Assembly: GCA_963210345.1 (NCBI GenBank)
Contig: OY723409.1
Location: 55,526,839-55,590,838 of the forward strand
Origin: Inga oerstediana
Lineage: Eukaryota; Streptophyta; Magnoliopsida; Fabales; Fabaceae
Length of the DNA: 64,000 nt
Direction: 5' to 3'
Position numbers and translations under genes: made by a program
Shown: one piece after another, positions 23,776-35,566 of the stretch
Layout of the letters: every line of letters begins with the position of its first letter
Numbering within the stretch: the stretch's first letter is position 1
The notes under the pieces: model-generated
The model's database searches: none
Seen by the model: only the letters and a program-made list of their open reading frames with translations
What the model was told of the DNA's origin: nothing

Positions 23776-26535
23776 AGATCCAAGCAAGGTTAAGGATATA
23801 AATCAAACCCATATAACCCTGATCCCTAAGGTGGATAAGCCAACCTCCCTCAAAGAGTTTCGACCTATCTCCCTTTGCAACGTGACCTACAAAATCCTTA
23901 GCAAGGTCCTTGCAAATAGGCTGAGGTCTGTGATGGATTTCTTAATCCATCCCACTCAATGCAGTTTCATCAGAGGAAGGCAAAGTAGTGATAACATCAT
24001 CTTGGCACAAGAAGCCATCCACACAATGAGAACAGTCAGGAGAAAGAAAGGCTACGTTGCTATTAAGGTTGATATGGAAAAAGCTTTTGACAGACTGGAC
24101 TGGAACTTTTTGAAATTTAATCTCCAAAGTCTTGGTCTGAATGATCACTTTGTGACGCTCTTGATGACGTGTGTTTCCTCCGCTTCTATGAGAGTTGTTT
24201 GGAATGGTGATCCATCAACCCCTTTCCTTCCAACGAGAGGAGTGAGGCAAGGGGACCCATTAAGTCCCTATTTGTTCATTTTGTGTATGGAACGTCTCAG
24301 CCAGCTCATAAACCGAGAAGTCGAAGAAGGAAGATGGAAACCTCTCAAGATCAGCCAGTCGGGCCCCGATCTATCCCACCTCTTCTTCGCTGATGATCTT
24401 TTCTTGTTCAGTGAGGCTTCGTTAGATCAGATGGAGAAAATTAGAGATTTGATGGCTCACTTCTGTAGAGTGTCAGGGCACCGAATCAATCTTACCAAAT
24501 CAAAAATTTTTGCTTCCAGGAATGTCCACTTCCATAGGGCTCTGGAACTAGGTCAAACCCTTGGAATCTCCATCTCAGCCGACCTAGGCAAATATTTGGG
24601 TGTCCCTATCCTGCATAAGAGAATCTCGAAGCTAACCTACGCTCCTCTCGTTTCGAAAGTTCACAAGAAACTTTCAAGTTGGAAGGGCAGGTTCCTCAGC
24701 TTGGCAGGACGAACAGTTCTGATCAACTCTGTTCTCTCCACACTCTCTTTTCACCAAATGCAAACCACCATCCTGCCCAAAGGGATCTTGCAGGATCTCG
24801 AGAGACTTAACAGAAACTTTTTCTGGAACCAGGGGCAGGATGGGAAGAAAATGCACCTTATTGCTTGGGAGAAAATCAAGATGGACAAAAAACATGGTGG
24901 CCTTGGCATCAAAGATTTAGCAAGTCAAAATAAGGCTCTCATCATGAAACTGTGTTGGAATCTAATCACCAGGCCTGATGCCTTATGGGTTAGAGCTCTC
25001 AGAGCTAAGTATGGTTGTGGCAATGATAAGCTTCCAAGGGTTGAAAGAAAAAGAGCTCAATCGGCAGTATGGAACGCTATTACATCAGTTTGGGACACCT
25101 TCAGAAAAGCCGTTGGAAGCAAACTCCGAAGCGGTAACTCTACAAATGCTGGTGGGATCTTTGGACAAATCTTGAGCAGCCTCTTATGTACTACGTGGAC
25201 AAAAATCATAGCCTCATAAATCCGAAAGCTGTGGTCAGCCAATTTGTGGGCCCGGATGGAAGATGGGACTTGCACAAATGGGCTTTGTTCTTGCCGAGGT
25301 GGGTGATTGAGAAGATCAATTACATTCACCCCCCTCCCAAATAGGTGATGATTTATTCTGGTGGCGAGAATCTTCTGATGGGAACTTCAGTGTCAAAACC
25401 GCCTATTCCATGATTTACTCGTCGAGTTCGGAGACGCCTGATCCTTTCTGGCAACGTATCTGGAGGTGGCCTATTCCTGAGAAAGTCAAGTATTTTATGT
25501 GGCAATTGTTCCAAGAGAGAATTTCCACCAATTCAGTTCGAGCTAAGAGGAATGTGAGGATAAACACTGAGTGCCCTTTTGAGTGCAATTGTGAGGAAAC
25601 ACCTTTACATTCTTTGAGAGACTGTGAGCTTGCGAGCAGTGTGTGGCTTTCTTGTACTAACCCAATTTATCACCCTGCTTTTTTCTCTGGTAATTTGCAG
25701 GTTTGGATCAGATGGAACATGCGACACTCCCCCGGTAACCGCAGAGTGGCTCAGTGGCCCTGGCTAAGGGTCTTCGGCTCACTATGCTGGCTCATATGGA
25801 AAAATAGATGCAAGAGAACATTTGAAGGAACTTGGGATCAACCTCGACAGCTGATGCACAGAGGATTGCATTTTCTCCATGAAGGCATAGAAGAAGGACG
25901 ACTTAAGCACACGATCCTGAGAGTCCCAGACAGAGAATCGGATCAGTGGATTGCTCCCCCAAACGGCTACGTACAGATTGACGTGGATGCAACATTTGAC
26001 GAGCATCACCACTCTGCAGTAGGAGGAGTTGTTCGTGACAGTTCTGGAGTTTGGATTTGCGGATTTCAGAAGAACACAGGTTTCTCTCTTGGTTCAACAG
26101 ACTCGGAGATCCAGGCTATCAAGATCGGTCTACAAGTTTGCCAGTCCATGAATTTCACTAAGGTGAAGCTACACACCGACTCGACCGAGGCACTTCATTT
26201 ACTATTTCACGGCGGTGGTCCACATCATCCTCTGCACGACGAGCTAGAGGAAACAAGAGATTTAATCTACAGGAATTGGGATTTAGAGATTCATCACTCG
26301 CACAGGGAATGTATTGTATGTGCAGACCTTCTGGCAAAAGAGGCTCTACATTCAAACAATGACCTGACTCTATTGCAAAATCCCCCAGGTTTTTGTTTGA
26401 TCCAAATTTTAGCTGACTTAAGCTAATATTTGGATTCTGTCTAGTTCTCTTTGGTCCTAGGTGGGTTTTTATATGAGTCAAGCCGTGACTCTCAAGGGAA
26501 CGACTCCCTTGTCATTGTAATACAAAAAGAAAAAA
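23776..26535 (+). mobile_element. 5'-truncated L1-type LINE (LINE-2), degenerate
   Basis: The 2760-bp insert is flanked by a perfect 16-bp target duplication, GAAAGTCAAAATTTAG (23760-23775 and 26536-26551), and ends in an A-rich tail. It begins inside the reverse transcriptase. 23780-25219 encodes RT from DINQTHITLIPK through KVDMEKAFDRLDW, RQGDPLSPYLF and FADD. Frameshifts near 25140-25200 and 25344 break the frame. Then come the zf-RVT linker (25470-25640) and an RNase H domain (25960-26426) with IDVDATFDEH, DSEIQAIKIGL, HTDSTEALHLL and CADLLAKEAL. The endonuclease and ORF1 are absent, as expected of incomplete reverse transcription. It cannot make a working ORF2. Confidence 0.92.
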
Positions 26536-26545
26536 GAAAGTCAAA

Positions 26546-26771
26546 ATTTAGTCTTAATTTATTACAGTATAAGGAAAATTGGTGGAAAGTGTGTATTAAA
26601 AAAATTTATTGATTAGAAGAACATAAATTTAAGTACAGATACTTTTTATACGTTAAATTTTGCATAGTATTTATGTATAAAAACATAGCAAACTATCATG
26701 ACTAACAAAACTTCCAACCCATGATTTTTGGCGGATCCACAGGACTAGATTGTAAACTGGCAGTCAAAATC
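26546..26771. repeat. direct repeat unit 2
   Basis: It carries CATAGCAAACTATCATGACT, CCCATGATTTTTGGCGGATC and AGATTGTAAACTGGCAGTCA, the counterparts of 23683-23771. It is longer than unit 1 by an internal AT-rich segment. Confidence 0.7.
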
Positions 26772-27978
26772 CTTCAATTGAATTCACTTCCTTTAATAAT
26801 TGAGCCGTTTTCTTAGAAAGCGGAGGCAGGTAATACTGGCCAATCTGCCAGCTTAACCTGTAGACCCACAAGTTAGAATAGGGTTAGGGTTAGTAAAATT
26901 CCAATATGCAAAAATGTGGGCCACACATGCCCACACCGTATAGCCCGCAGGTTGATGCAGGGCAGCCCGTAGGTTGGGTGGTTAGCTCGTAAATTTTTTT
27001 TTTACATTTAATAATTTTACAAAACTTATAAGTTTTCCACTCCTATTTTGATACCTCCCAATTTAAAGAGAAAAAAATCTTAGCTTCTTCCGTTCTTCTT
27101 TAAACAAAATTATTATATCTTGGTTGCTCGAGGATAAGTTTATGTTTTGTTTATAAACTTTGACAAATCTGATAACTTTATCTCTTAAATTATGGATTAT
27201 GTTTTTAAACTTTTATAAGAAGAGTAATTAATGGTAGGAAGGTAAATTGAATGACTCATATATATGTATCTCGTATTTTCGGCCTTTTAAAAAATAAGAT
27301 TTTTTTTTCAAAAAAGAAAATACAGGCCTGCGGGTTGGCCCGTAACCCGTATACTACGGGTTAGGGTTGGAATTTTGTCAGCCTACAAAAATACGGGCCT
27401 CATAGGCTAGCATCACATGACCTGTAGGTTGGCCCGCATTCCCAACCTTTATTACCTCGGTTAAGTTGGTTAAATTAATTAGACTAATTTTAGTGCCCGA
27501 AAAGTTGGATTCATTTTCTTTAACGTCGAAACTTCGTGTATTTTTTTTAAAAATATTTTATAATTTTAGCAATACTATTTAATTATTTATTTTAATATTC
27601 CTGCTGTGATTTGGATTTTTTTCCCACTTTGTGCATTTTAGGAGATTTATTTTATGCGACTCGCCGCATTACGAGAAAAAACATATATTTATCATCTGAC
27701 AACTTTCAACTTATTGCTTCCAGCTTAAAAAGGTACTGTACCAATTATTTATCTTGCTTTGTTTTTCAATCGTCAGAGGTGAAATCAATTGTTGTTTTGG
27801 TAAATAAACTGATAATCATATTTAGTGGAAGGGTGCATGCCATGAGTACATTGCGGGCCTAGGTGATGCTAGTGAACAAGTAACCCAAGCTTGGTCGGTT
27901 AAGGCAACTAATAATTTACGAGGCTTTATATAAAAAAGAAATACAAGAATGATAATTTAAAATTTTCCCCCAATTTCA
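26772..27978. other. intergenic spacer with possible hAT-type MITE
   Basis: There is no gene. Sequence at about 26827-27464 has GGTAATACTGG near the left and the complement of CCTTTATTACC near the right, with CCCGCAGGTTG and GCGGGTTGGCCCG blocks inside each arm. This resembles a non-autonomous hAT, but no 8-bp duplication was found. Confidence 0.4.
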
Positions 27979-28560
27979 TGTTGTAAATATTGTGTGTTAG
28001 TGTGTCAAAGGAAGAAGTCTCATATAACTCAAGATCAGGAACGCCCTAATATACAATTAAATATGAGCTTGAGTTAGTAAAAAAGATGATAAGAATGATA
28101 AGAGGTGTCTTTGAACCGACCGTTGGAATTTTAATTGACCGGTTTTAATGACATTTAAAAGGTTTTATTATATTAAGTTGTCATTAACACTTGTTTTGTA
28201 ACTGTTATTTTAATTGTCATTAAGCCGTTGTAATGGTCATTATAACTCCCCAACGGTCACATGTTTCTGCCTATAAAAGGCAATGTTCTGTGTATGGTTA
28301 GAAGACACGGAGGTCCTCGAGCTCCTCTCCTCTCTCCCTTCTTCTGAGTTACACTGATATCTTTCTGCAGTTCTGTCACCCTGCTTTATGCAGGAAGGGT
28401 TCGTTTTATCCTGGGGAATGTCGCTTCTTGATCTACTAGGGGGGTTGCGGAATATCTCCTAAGGACAGCGTCCTTGGACGTGACTCGAACTATTTGTTTA
28501 TTGTATTTCACTAGGTGCTGTGGCTAACAATCTGTACGGTGTGAGGTGGTGACACCAACA
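27979..28560 (+). repeat. 5' LTR
   Basis: 582 bp. It contains a TATA box (TATAAAA at 28272-28278) and, 12 bp upstream of it, CCCAACGGTCA at 28249-28259, a perfect match to the MSA/Myb3R consensus YCYAACGGYYA. Confidence 0.92.
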
Positions 28561-28692
28561 ATCTTAAGAGATATTATCTGCAAATAAATCATTCAAGCTT
28601 GGGGCTTTTGGGCATTTTACTTTGAGGTTGCACCAATTCACACTGAACAACTTATTGTTCATGATAGGCTGTCTTAGAAAAGACGATCATTC

Positions 28693-28710
28693 GGGGGGGG
28701 GGGGGGGGGG
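28693..28710 (+). repeat. G18 homopolymer
   Basis: Eighteen consecutive G residues lie about 130 bp inside the LTR element. The length is likely unstable and may be a sequencing uncertainty. Confidence 0.8.
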
Positions 28711-29725
28711 AATAAATTTATACCACGACTGAACAGTGTTACCAATTGTCATAAAGAAGCAGACATATTTTATCTTGTTTAAGGTTTGCACATGAATTTC
28801 GTTTTGAAAGGGCTTGAGATGATGGTTTGCTGAATGAAGCATGCATCAGTAGAAGGCACGCACAAAGGAGGTAAGTATCCCTTTGGCGCCTCACATATTT
28901 ATGCTATATCTCTGGCAAAGGTATTTCTTATGGGTAGCTGACAATCATACCTTGTCTAGGTAATAATGTCTGTTCATGAGGTGTTTTTCTTGTAGCAAAG
29001 ATGGTTTCTTCATGGTTTTAAGCTATTTCGTAAGCATATTATGGGCTGTTTATGATGAGACTGTGTGTCTATGATAACTAATATTGGTGAAGTCAGAGCA
29101 TTGCACCATTGAGATATACTATTGCCTTTTTGGAATAAGAATATATTTTATATATAAAATATAACCATGTTCAGATGTATTTTTATATGATATGAGATTC
29201 TTATCATGGTCAGTAAATATCATCATAGATATTGTGGTGGCTTCTTAGCACATATGGCTAAATAAATTTTGTGATTGCCGTGTTGTTTTCTAAAATTATT
29301 ATGATAAGAATAATGGTTAGAAGTTGGGATAGAAGGTTGTAAATCAAGTCTGGTGATTATTATTTCTTAATGAGCATTTGGTTCCTTAAAAAAAAGGGAA
29401 GGAAATTCTATTTTTAGTGAGAATAATGATTCAGTTATATAAGTGATAAATAACGAGGGTGGCTGGAGGTTTCATACGTTGGGGTTTTTAATATGCTAAA
29501 TGCCACTTCATTGCATTTTATGGGTATTAATATGTTTCTGTTATCCATCTCATCAAAATATTTTTCTAACAGTTCAATAGTGTTGCTAAATTAGAATGGA
29601 AAAGGCATTATGAGAGGACCATTATGTTGCTATTAAATGCATTCAAGTTGATGATGGTAGCAAAGACACGGTGGTTCCACGATCATCCACGATCATGAAT
29701 TCCTCAAGTAATATTACTATTTGGA

Positions 29726-29835
29726 TTATAATATCTGTGGATCATATAGAAGAAAATTTAAGAACGTGGCTTTGGTGCTGTTATAATATTTGTGGGTCAT
29801 ATAGAAGAAAATTTAAGAACATGGCTTTGGTGCTG
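29726..29835 (+). repeat. two 55-bp tandem repeats
   Basis: Units 29726-29780 and 29781-29835 differ at three positions. They lie in the non-coding interior of the LTR element. Confidence 0.9.
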
Positions 29836-31908
29836 CATTTTCATTTATTAATTTATTGTGCACCATGAGAGTCATTCAGTTTTAATCAATAGGCTAAGAC
29901 ATTTGTTGCTGATTGTGAATGCATGATTACAAAAAATATTTAAAAAAAATGGTGCTGGCTGTTATTTTGTGTTCAATAATACCATATGAATTGGTTGAGC
30001 CTTTGTAACTTTTCGGAAGGGTATAAAGGTACATTTTATCTAATTTAGTGGTACAAATTAGATATATTAATGAGCTTAAACGATGAGCCTTTTTAAATTG
30101 AGAATTATCATGTGAAATCCTAATTTAATATTAGGTGAAAATTTTTAATATAATTAGAATGAAAGGGGATTATGTGGTAAGATTCTAATTTATTTAGAAT
30201 TGTTATTGCAAAACCATGAAATATAACTGAAATATTTGAAAGTGTGGGGATGCCTAATATGTGGGGATACCTTATAATTTTTTAAGTTGTAAATTGTTTC
30301 TAGCCTCATTTGATAAATCCAAGTTTTGGTTTAAAATTAATTATGTGGAGGTTTTGTTATTTGCTGCAGAGAGAAAATTTGTGAATTATTCATGTGGCAT
30401 TGAAATTTAAATATTTATCTAGTGTAAAGATAAATGTGTTTAAATTTTATGATTTGCAAGTATATATTTATAGTGGTCTAAATATACATGACTACTGTGA
30501 ATATTGAATTTTTTTTTAGATGGCATATGTATTCATATGTTTGCTGTAAATAATTGATTGAGTGGAGGCTTTGCTATATTTACTAATGCAAGCAAATTTT
30601 ATGGATTATCAAATATTTTGCTTGAAATAAGCATTATGTGGCATGAAAATTTTGATCATTTATCTATGATAGAAAAATATAATTTTCATAATTTGAGGAT
30701 GTATAATTATCTTGGTGTAAGGATATATATGTGAATATTTCTTATGACATTAACACGTTATTTGAAGTGATTTTGCAGCTTATGCGAGATATGCACAAAT
30801 TGTTGAGAATTTGTTGCATTAATATTAATCTGTGTGGTATAGCTTATGCTACATGATGATTGAGCATATATATAAAGATGCAACCTTATGAGAGAAATGA
30901 AATATTTGAGAGGTACCATGACGGTTGGTATTATATACAGTGGATTCCCGTTGTATGAGATACACGGATGCTAACTGAATTTTAGTTTTATATGAGAAAA
31001 TCCACTAGAGCAACAATTAAAATATTGTGCGAACCAGAGCTTATTACTCTGAAGTTAGTTGCAATTAAAGGCTGAGTTGCTGAAAACCTCTTAGCAAAAA
31101 AAAAAAATTTGGGTGTAAAAATCTTATGTCGACGAGTTATGGTTGCTAAATAGCAATAGCCATTATAGAAAGAGCAATGGTGTAAATAAAAATCGTTTGA
31201 GATATTATATGAATAGGCTAGCTTAAAAATTATGGAATTATCTCAATCAATTTTGTGAGTTCAAAGAGTTGACCCATGTATATGTTAACAAACCTCGGGA
31301 AGAAACAAATTAGCAGAGGGGAATGAGACTAAAGCCAATACGAAATTAACAGCAATGGCAACCCAACTTCTGTGATTGGTGATCCCATGAAGGAGGTTCA
31401 ATGGGTAAGAGCAAGTCGTTTGTTAGTTTTGTTAGCACTAAAATAAATGACCAGTCCCTTCCTATGGCAAGAGAAAGTGCTAGAATGCATTTTGGTGAGG
31501 CTAAGCAAAAGCTCTTAATGATTTCATAATCATACAGGATGATGTGCTCATTGCAGGTACATTTCAAGGAATCACCTATATGAATGAGGAGTGGGGCCAC
31601 TCCTATGAGATTGTGGCGAAATCTCTAGAGCATTCGTTAAATACCAGGACACGCGCATGGCCGTTTTAATGTGCAAAAACGCTCTAACAGCAGAAAATGT
31701 GGGGGTATAATCTGACTCTTAATGCCACTAGTATACGCCCAAGAGATGAGCTGTTTTAAGTTCATAGGACTACTGACATCTCTATATACTAAGTGTTATC
31801 AGTCTAGGTCTGGTTTTAAGTTCAAAGGACTACCAGATACAATGGTTATATCCATGTGTGTAACTCAGATAATGGGACTATGAGCTTCCTTAGACACATG
31901 TGGGGGAT

Positions 31909-32494
31909 TGTTGTAAATATTGTGTGTGGGTGTGTCAAAAGAAGAAGTCTTATATAACTCAAGATCAGGAACGCCCTAGTATACAATTAAATATGAGCTT
32001 AAGTTAGTAAAAATGATGATAAGAGGTGTCTTTGAACCGACCGTTGGAGATGACCATTGGAATTTTAATTGACCGGTTTTAATAATATTTAAAAGGTTTT
32101 ATTACATTAAGTTGTCATTAACACTTGTTTTGTAATTTTTATTTTAATTGTCATTAAACCATTGTAATGGTCATTATAACTCCCAAACGGTCACATGTTT
32201 CTGCCTATAAAAGGCAATGTTCTGTGTATGGTTAGAAGACACGAAGGTCCTCGAGCTCCTCTCCTCTCTCCCTTCTTCTGAGTTACACTGTTATCTTTCT
32301 GCAGTTCTGTCACCCTGCTTTATGCAGGAAGGGTTCGTTTTATCTTAGGGAGTGCCGCTTCCTAATCTATTAGGGGGGTTGCGGAATATCTTCTAAGGAC
32401 AGTGTCCTTGGACGTGACTCAAACTATTTGTTTATTGTATTTCACCAGGTGCTGTGGCTAACAATCTGTACGGTATGAGGTGATGACGCCAACA
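31909..32494 (+). repeat. 3' LTR
   Basis: 586 bp, matching 27979-28560 with scattered differences, including an inserted GAGATGACCATTGG-like block near 32047. The MSA-like site of the 5' LTR is altered here (CCAAACGGTCA). Confidence 0.92.
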
Positions 32495-32499
32495 TTTCA

Positions 32500-32750
32500 G
32501 GACTTCCTATTTTCTAACTTGCTATAATTAATTTCAATGGCTACATTCATTTGGGCGGGGATAAACTGGATGGATAATGTGTGGCCTACACAAACAGTCA
32601 TCTGGGGCCAACCTTCCCTTTCATAACCACATAAATTGCAAGTATTGAACTCTCCCAATCGAGTTAGTAAAGAACGTGATGCTGGTAAGATGCATGTGGA
32701 CGAGCTTACCAAACAACATTTCATGGTTTTTATTCGGCAAATAAACAAAT
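32500..32750. other. spacer before the SINE
   Basis: An 83-codon minus-strand frame spans most of it but resembles nothing and does not start convincingly. I see no gene. Confidence 0.4.
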
Positions 32751-32765
32751 AAAAAATACAAGCAC

Positions 32766-32951
32766 TGTCAGGAAATATTGGTCTAGTTGGTAAATGGGTT
32801 GGCTCATAACCATAAGGTTATGGTTTTGAATCCCATCAATGTAAGGATCTTATTGATGAGTGAACTGTAAGTACCTTTATAAATATTTTATGAGCCCGGA
32901 AGCATACTTTGAACCTTTAAAACATAACTCACCTAAACTTTATTATACCAA
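32766..32951 (+). mobile_element. tRNA-derived SINE
   Basis: The 186-bp element has a polymerase III box A-like TGGTCTAGTTGG (32779-32790) and box B-like GGTTTTGAATCC (32822-32833) at tRNA-like spacing. It ends TTATACCA plus A. A perfect 15-bp target duplication, AAAAAATACAAGCAC, flanks it (32751-32765 and 32952-32966). Confidence 0.88.
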
Positions 32952-32966
32952 AAAAAATACAAGCAC

Positions 32967-33767
32967 CGAGGAGTAGATTTTTGAGTGGGGCCAATTCTTC
33001 TTTGAGGGCGGAACGGAATCCGTAATCTAGGGCCACAAAAGGCATCCGGTTGTTGCCACTGGGCCAAGAGGCCATTGGCTGTATGTAACATATGATTAGC
33101 CGTGTGCAAACGTCTTGTGTCATCCGTATAGCAAAAGAATAAGTTACACGTAATTGAAGAAAACGAAGGATTAGCGTTGTGTGATATGTAGAAGTATAGG
33201 AGTGGCACGCGCATGATGTGTATGGGAATAAAATGGTGCAAGTAATTATGGAGAGTGTTAGGCAGAGATTGTACTATGTTTGCCACTAGTGCGCATCTCT
33301 GTATTAGCAGCAATAGTTGTTCACACGAAACAAAGAGCTGGTACCAATCAATACCCGTTTGTCCCTTCTTATGTGGTGGTAATCACAATTTTAACTTCAA
33401 CACACACACACACACACACACTATGTTTGCCACTAGAGCGTGTCGTGTCTCTGCATTTGCTAACACCCCCAACTGAAAAAGGGAAAATAAATGTGTATGA
33501 TGTTGTCGCAAGAATAAAGGGATTTTGATTTTATCCACAAGACAACAATGGACCACGAGATTGGTCGAAAAATTCCCCCGTCTTTTGTTTTTTCGCTCCC
33601 TTTGGCATTATTCAATCTTTTTGGTTTTTTTTTTTTTTGCCGTAGGCATTATGCAATCGCAATAAGAAACTTTTTCCATAGTTTTTTTACTAGACATAAA
33701 TATCTTCTTATTGAAGGCAATCTTCAAATCAAAAAAATATTAAAGACAATTCAGATACTATTAGATA
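32967..33767. other. spacer with CA microsatellite
   Basis: An (AC)n run lies at about 33401-33420. The phrase ACTATGTTTGCCACTAG occurs on each side of it (33269 and 33421 area), a local duplication. No gene is seen. Confidence 0.45.
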
Positions 33768-34007
33768 CTCCCTCCCTCCGGTCCTAATTATAAAATAAAG
33801 TTGACTTTTTTGGAGAAATTAAGAAAGCCAATTAAATTACTTTAGAGTATTTATATTTTTATTTTTTTCTCCAAACTAATTAATTTGACTAATAAACTAA
33901 TAAATAATCGAAAGATATTAAAAATATAAACACTCTAAAGTAATTTAATTAGTTTCCTTAATTTCTCCAAAAAGTTAACTCTATCTTATAATTAGAACCG
34001 GAGGGAG
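33768..34007. mobile_element. Stowaway MITE, family B copy 1
   Basis: 240 bp with TA on both sides, termini CTCCCTCCCTCCGGTCC and GAACCGGAGGGAG, and long inverted arms (AGTTGACTTTTTTGGAGAAA and its complement). It matches 44261-44497 over its whole length. Confidence 0.92.
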
Positions 34008-34009
34008 TA

Positions 34010-35020
34010 TTAAATATGGGTTTGACATCTCTCCGTTTTAAAGTGATTATTTCTGCTAAACCCCGTTGTTTTTTCCACTGATTTTTAAAGTCATTATATT
34101 ATTCTCAACAAATTTGTAGTCAATGCGTTAACACTCTGTAGTTTATACAAATTAAATTAGTTGCCAGTGTGAACGGCTTAGAGGTCTTCGCCGTATATAT
34201 CTGATCCGTTCTCTCATTGCGGGTTTGAATACGACAACGCTGTCCGCCAAATTTCATGGGTCCCACCTTATTAGTTGTATAAATAATTATAGGGAAAATG
34301 GGAGAGAAGGACATAGAGCAAACAATATTTAGGACCTTAAAAATGATAATTATTTAAAAGGATTAAAAATCAAAATATAAATTAAATAATACTAAACTAC
34401 CCTTGATTAAACAACCGAATTTCTCTTTTATATTTAGAACTTTAAGAAAAAATAAAATAGATAAATCTAATTATAAGATTGAATACTAAATCAGAAGTCA
34501 TTGTTAACTACGTCCGAATGATCTCAAATCTAATTATAAGATCTATGAAGTTTTCTAGCAAAAAAACTTCTTAGTTCCCAGAATGGTATGATACAATCAA
34601 ATAGAATCTTCGAAGGGAGGAGTCAAGAAACCGGAAAATCCAAAGGAAAAAAGAGATTCAACCGTGTGCTAAAAACCAGTAAGAAATGTAAAATGGTATG
34701 AATTTCCAAATATTTTTATAAGATGAAGAGGACCAACAAAGAATTTTTCCAAGTGTGCCTTTAAGGAATTTTATCATACCTTTTTAATTCAAAGCGTGAC
34801 TTTAAGGATTATCATACTTTTTTATAAATGGAATTTTATATAGTAATAAATATTGAAAATATCTTATATATATAAGACGTCAAATTAAAATTGTGAAAGT
34901 AAATATTCACGAGGCTCACATGATTTAATTCTCTTAATAGTAGATTAAAGTAAAACTATAAAAAAATTTTACTAACCGTCATATGCTTGAGATTTGGTAG
35001 TGGTAGAGACGAAGTAGGGA
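34010..35020. other. intergenic spacer
   Basis: AT-rich sequence. I see no gene or bounded element. Confidence 0.5.
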
Positions 35021-35566
35021 TTTTTTTTTTTTTTTTGGACCAGCAAAGGAATAATTTCATTCAAGCCATATAGGCAAAATAAGAGTCTCAGCAACAAGCC
35101 AAAATAAAAGTACAGAACAATACAAACCAATAGAAATGACATAACAGCATAGATTAATTAACCAATTCCTTCCCTATCAGCTTCCAATGAACTTTGCTGG
35201 TCAACACAGGAGATATCTTCAACATCAGCTTCACAAGCAATTATATTAGCTAGAGGAGATGGTGATTCTAAAATCCAACCGTTAGGTTCCAGCTCCTGTG
35301 AAGCTAAAACGGCCAATCAATCTGCTGCAGCATTCCCCGTCAGGGAAATGAAAGAGAAAGAGATCAAACTCCGTTCAGCTAGAGTGTCAAAGATATCTGC
35401 CAGTATACCATGAGCTTGCCGTAGGCAATACTCCAAATTTTTTGAAGATAAGGCAGAGTGCAGCTCCTTACAATCAGTTTCAATGATAATAGGAATATTA
35501 CTCCATTCTTCAGCAATCTTTATAGCACGTTCTGTAGCCAATAATTCAGTACAGAAGGGCTAAAAT

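Larger units (their letters stand above)
27979..32494 (+). mobile_element. LTR retrotransposon without coding capacity
   Basis: The 4516-bp element is bounded by two LTRs and a perfect 5-bp target duplication, TTTCA (27974-27978 and 32495-32499). The LTRs start TGTTGTAAATATTG and end CCAACA, which is Copia-like. A purine tract, GTGGGGGA, lies just before the 3' LTR (31900-31907), which sets the plus orientation. The 3348-bp interior is AT-rich with no gag or pol frame I can recognise, and no usual tRNA-Met primer site follows the 5' LTR, so it is a non-autonomous or decayed element. The LTRs differ by scattered substitutions and small indels, so the insertion is not recent. Confidence 0.92.

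Noticed and set aside
26884..26897. GGGTTAGGGTTAG as an interstitial telomere
   Set aside because: There are only two units of GGGTTA, not the plant TTTAGGG array.
32497..32748. 83-codon minus-strand frame as a gene
   Set aside because: It has no homology I recognise, no good start context and sits between mobile elements.
33401..33420. AC run and TA, GT and GA runs as CRISPR-like or functional arrays
   Set aside because: They are ordinary microsatellites without spacers.
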